A stretch of DNA of 8,198 nt from the NCBI GenBank assembly GCA_005883655.1, contig VBDA01000142.1, positions 1-8,198 of the forward strand, in the 5' to 3' direction. Below, piece by piece: positions 7,663 to 8,198 of this stretch (position 1 is its first letter; every line of letters begins with the position of its first letter). This stretch comes from Betaproteobacteria bacterium (GTDB taxonomy: Bacteria > Pseudomonadota > Gammaproteobacteria > Burkholderiales > Casimicrobiaceae). The notes under the pieces were generated by a model that was not told the origin of the DNA, did no database searches, and saw only the letters and a program-made list of their open reading frames with translations. The translations under genes and the position numbers were made by a program.

Positions 7663-7883
7663 GCTGCGGCATGGCGGGCGCATTCGGCTACGAAGCGGAA
7701 CACTACGACGTGTCGATGAAAATGGCCGAGCTTAGCTTGCTGCCGGCGATACGTGCCGCGGCGCCCGAAACGCTGATCGTCGCCGACGGATTCAGTTGCC
7801 GGCATCAGATTGCCGACGGGGCCGGACGCGACGCGATGCACGTCGCACGGGTACTCGATCTGGCGCTGGACAGTCCGAAGTAA
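7662..7883 (+). pseudogene. C-terminal remnant of the FAD/Fe-S oxidoreductase, out of frame with its body
   Basis: This is the last 73 residues of the dehydrogenase, read in the +1 frame relative to the main part. It starts with C-C-G-M-A-G-A-F-G-Y-E and continues through S-M-K-M-A-E-L-S-L-L-P-A, I-V-A-D-G-F-S-C-R-H-Q-I and H-V-A-R-V-L to the TAA at 7881. These are the standard closing motifs of the CCG (cysteine-rich) domain in FAD/Fe-S dehydrogenases: the second Cys-Cys-Gly ligand motif and the following G-F-S-C-R. The frame contains an ATG at 7671, which would give a 70-residue product, but no ribosome binding site precedes it and that product lacks the Cys-Cys pair. The preserved sequence downstream of the break implies that the lesion is recent or artefactual. 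It cannot be a free-standing gene on present evidence. Confidence 0.85.
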
Positions 7884-7917
7884 TCCTCACGATGCAATCG
7901 CCGAGGAGCATCGTGCC

Positions 7918-8121
7918 ATGACAGCCCGACGAAGCAGCGTCCCTTGCCCGCAATGCGGGAAAGCAGCCGACTGGACCGCGGAGAACCGCTTCCGGCCATT
8001 CTGTTCCGAACGCTGCAAGCTGATCGATCTGGGAGCCTGGGCGTCGGAAGCCTATCGCGTGCCGGTGGCCGAGGATCCAAAGGAGCCGGAGGATTCGGAG
8101 CCCGGAGCCGGTACTTCCTGA
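7918..8121 (+). CDS. yacG: DNA gyrase inhibitor YacG (zinc-ribbon protein)
   Basis: This small protein of 67 residues matches YacG in length and motifs (the E. coli protein has 65). Four zinc-binding cysteines are arranged C10-P-Q-C13, 15 residues, then C29-S-E-R-C33, followed by the family hallmark I-D-L-G-A-W-A-S-E-A-Y-R-V-P. The C-terminal tail is acidic and disordered (E-D-P-K-E-P-E-D-S-E), as in relatives. YacG binds the GyrB subunit and blocks DNA binding by gyrase in E. coli. The ATG at 7918 has GAGGAG at 7903-7908, nine bases upstream. The frame is open further upstream to 7810, but that part overlaps the preceding gene and is not conserved-looking. It begins 34 bases after the end of the dehydrogenase remnant; co-transcription is possible but a functional link is not evident. 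In many Proteobacteria yacG sits near coaE and zapD, neither of which is visible here. Confidence 0.93.
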   Translation: MTARRSSVPCPQCGKAADWTAENRFRPFCSERCKLIDLGAWASEAYRVPVAEDPKEPEDSEPGAGTS

Positions 8122-8198
8122 GCTGTACCCCAGGCGCCGCGCCGAAGCGCGACACCGTGCGCACCGTGCCGCATGGCCTGTTCGAGATCAGCACGCTT
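8122..8198 (+). other. Right-edge stretch, no assignable gene; possible 5' start of a plus-strand gene
   Basis: These 77 bases follow the yacG stop. No clear terminator is seen. One plus-strand frame (codons from 8145) has strongly G/C-biased third positions and reads V-R-T-V-P-H-G-L-F-E-I-S-T-L from a GTG at 8157, faintly like the N-terminus of flavin-reductase-like domain proteins. The start codon and ribosome binding site are not convincing, and the fragment is too short to assign. Confidence 0.2.

Noticed and set aside
8110..8129. GGTAC/GTACC inverted repeat around the yacG stop as a possible terminator
   Set aside because: The stem is only five pairs with a ten-base loop and no T-run follows.
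8153..8169. CACCGTGC repeated twice with one base between
   Set aside because: It is too short and too few copies to mean anything in GC-rich DNA.
8052..8198. Minus-strand frame open from the right edge into yacG
   Set aside because: It would overlap yacG by about 70 bases in antisense, its third-position bias is weaker than that of the plus strand, and no motif is visible.

Overview
The window is GC-rich and tightly packed. All clearly assignable genes have homologues in Proteobacteria, and the gene set (TRAP transporter, serine-glyoxylate-type aminotransferase, yacG, a large FAD/Fe-S 2-hydroxyacid dehydrogenase) together with G/C-dominated third codon positions suggests a betaproteobacterium of Burkholderiales type. 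That placement is an inference from gene content, not a measurement. I see no rRNA, tRNA, insertion sequence, phage gene or CRISPR array.

Layout: a minus-strand operon reads leftward from about 4748 to beyond base 1. It holds a class V aminotransferase (4748-3498), a TRAP solute-binding protein dctP (3443-2472), the small permease dctQ (2441-1923), the large permease dctM (1902-619) and a crotonase-family gene (607 to the left edge, incomplete). The gaps are 54, 30, 20 and 11 bases, so one transcript is likely. An 86-base divergent intergenic region (4749-4834) separates it from a plus-strand gene starting at 4835. That gene encodes a large FAD-binding and [4Fe-4S]-binding oxidoreductase of the D-2-hydroxyacid dehydrogenase (YdiJ-like) type. 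Its reading frame is broken at 7655-7662 by a 4-base tandem duplication (AGCT twice), and the last 73 residues continue in another frame to 7883. It is followed by yacG (7918-8121), a small zinc protein that inhibits DNA gyrase. The last 77 bases hold nothing I can assign with confidence.

How the genes may work together (inference): the TRAP system imports an organic acid. The divergent flavo-iron-sulfur enzyme would oxidise a 2-hydroxyacid to a 2-oxoacid, and the aminotransferase would aminate a 2-oxoacid such as glyoxylate. Glycolate to glyoxylate to glycine is the simplest reading, but the substrate cannot be read from the sequence. The crotonase may serve the same substrate through a CoA thioester or may belong to another pathway.

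The strongest observation is the frameshift, which removes the last CCG cysteine motif of the dehydrogenase. The second is a 16-base near-palindrome in the divergent promoter region. I did not find a previously undescribed system; apart from the broken gene, this looks like an ordinary catabolic locus.
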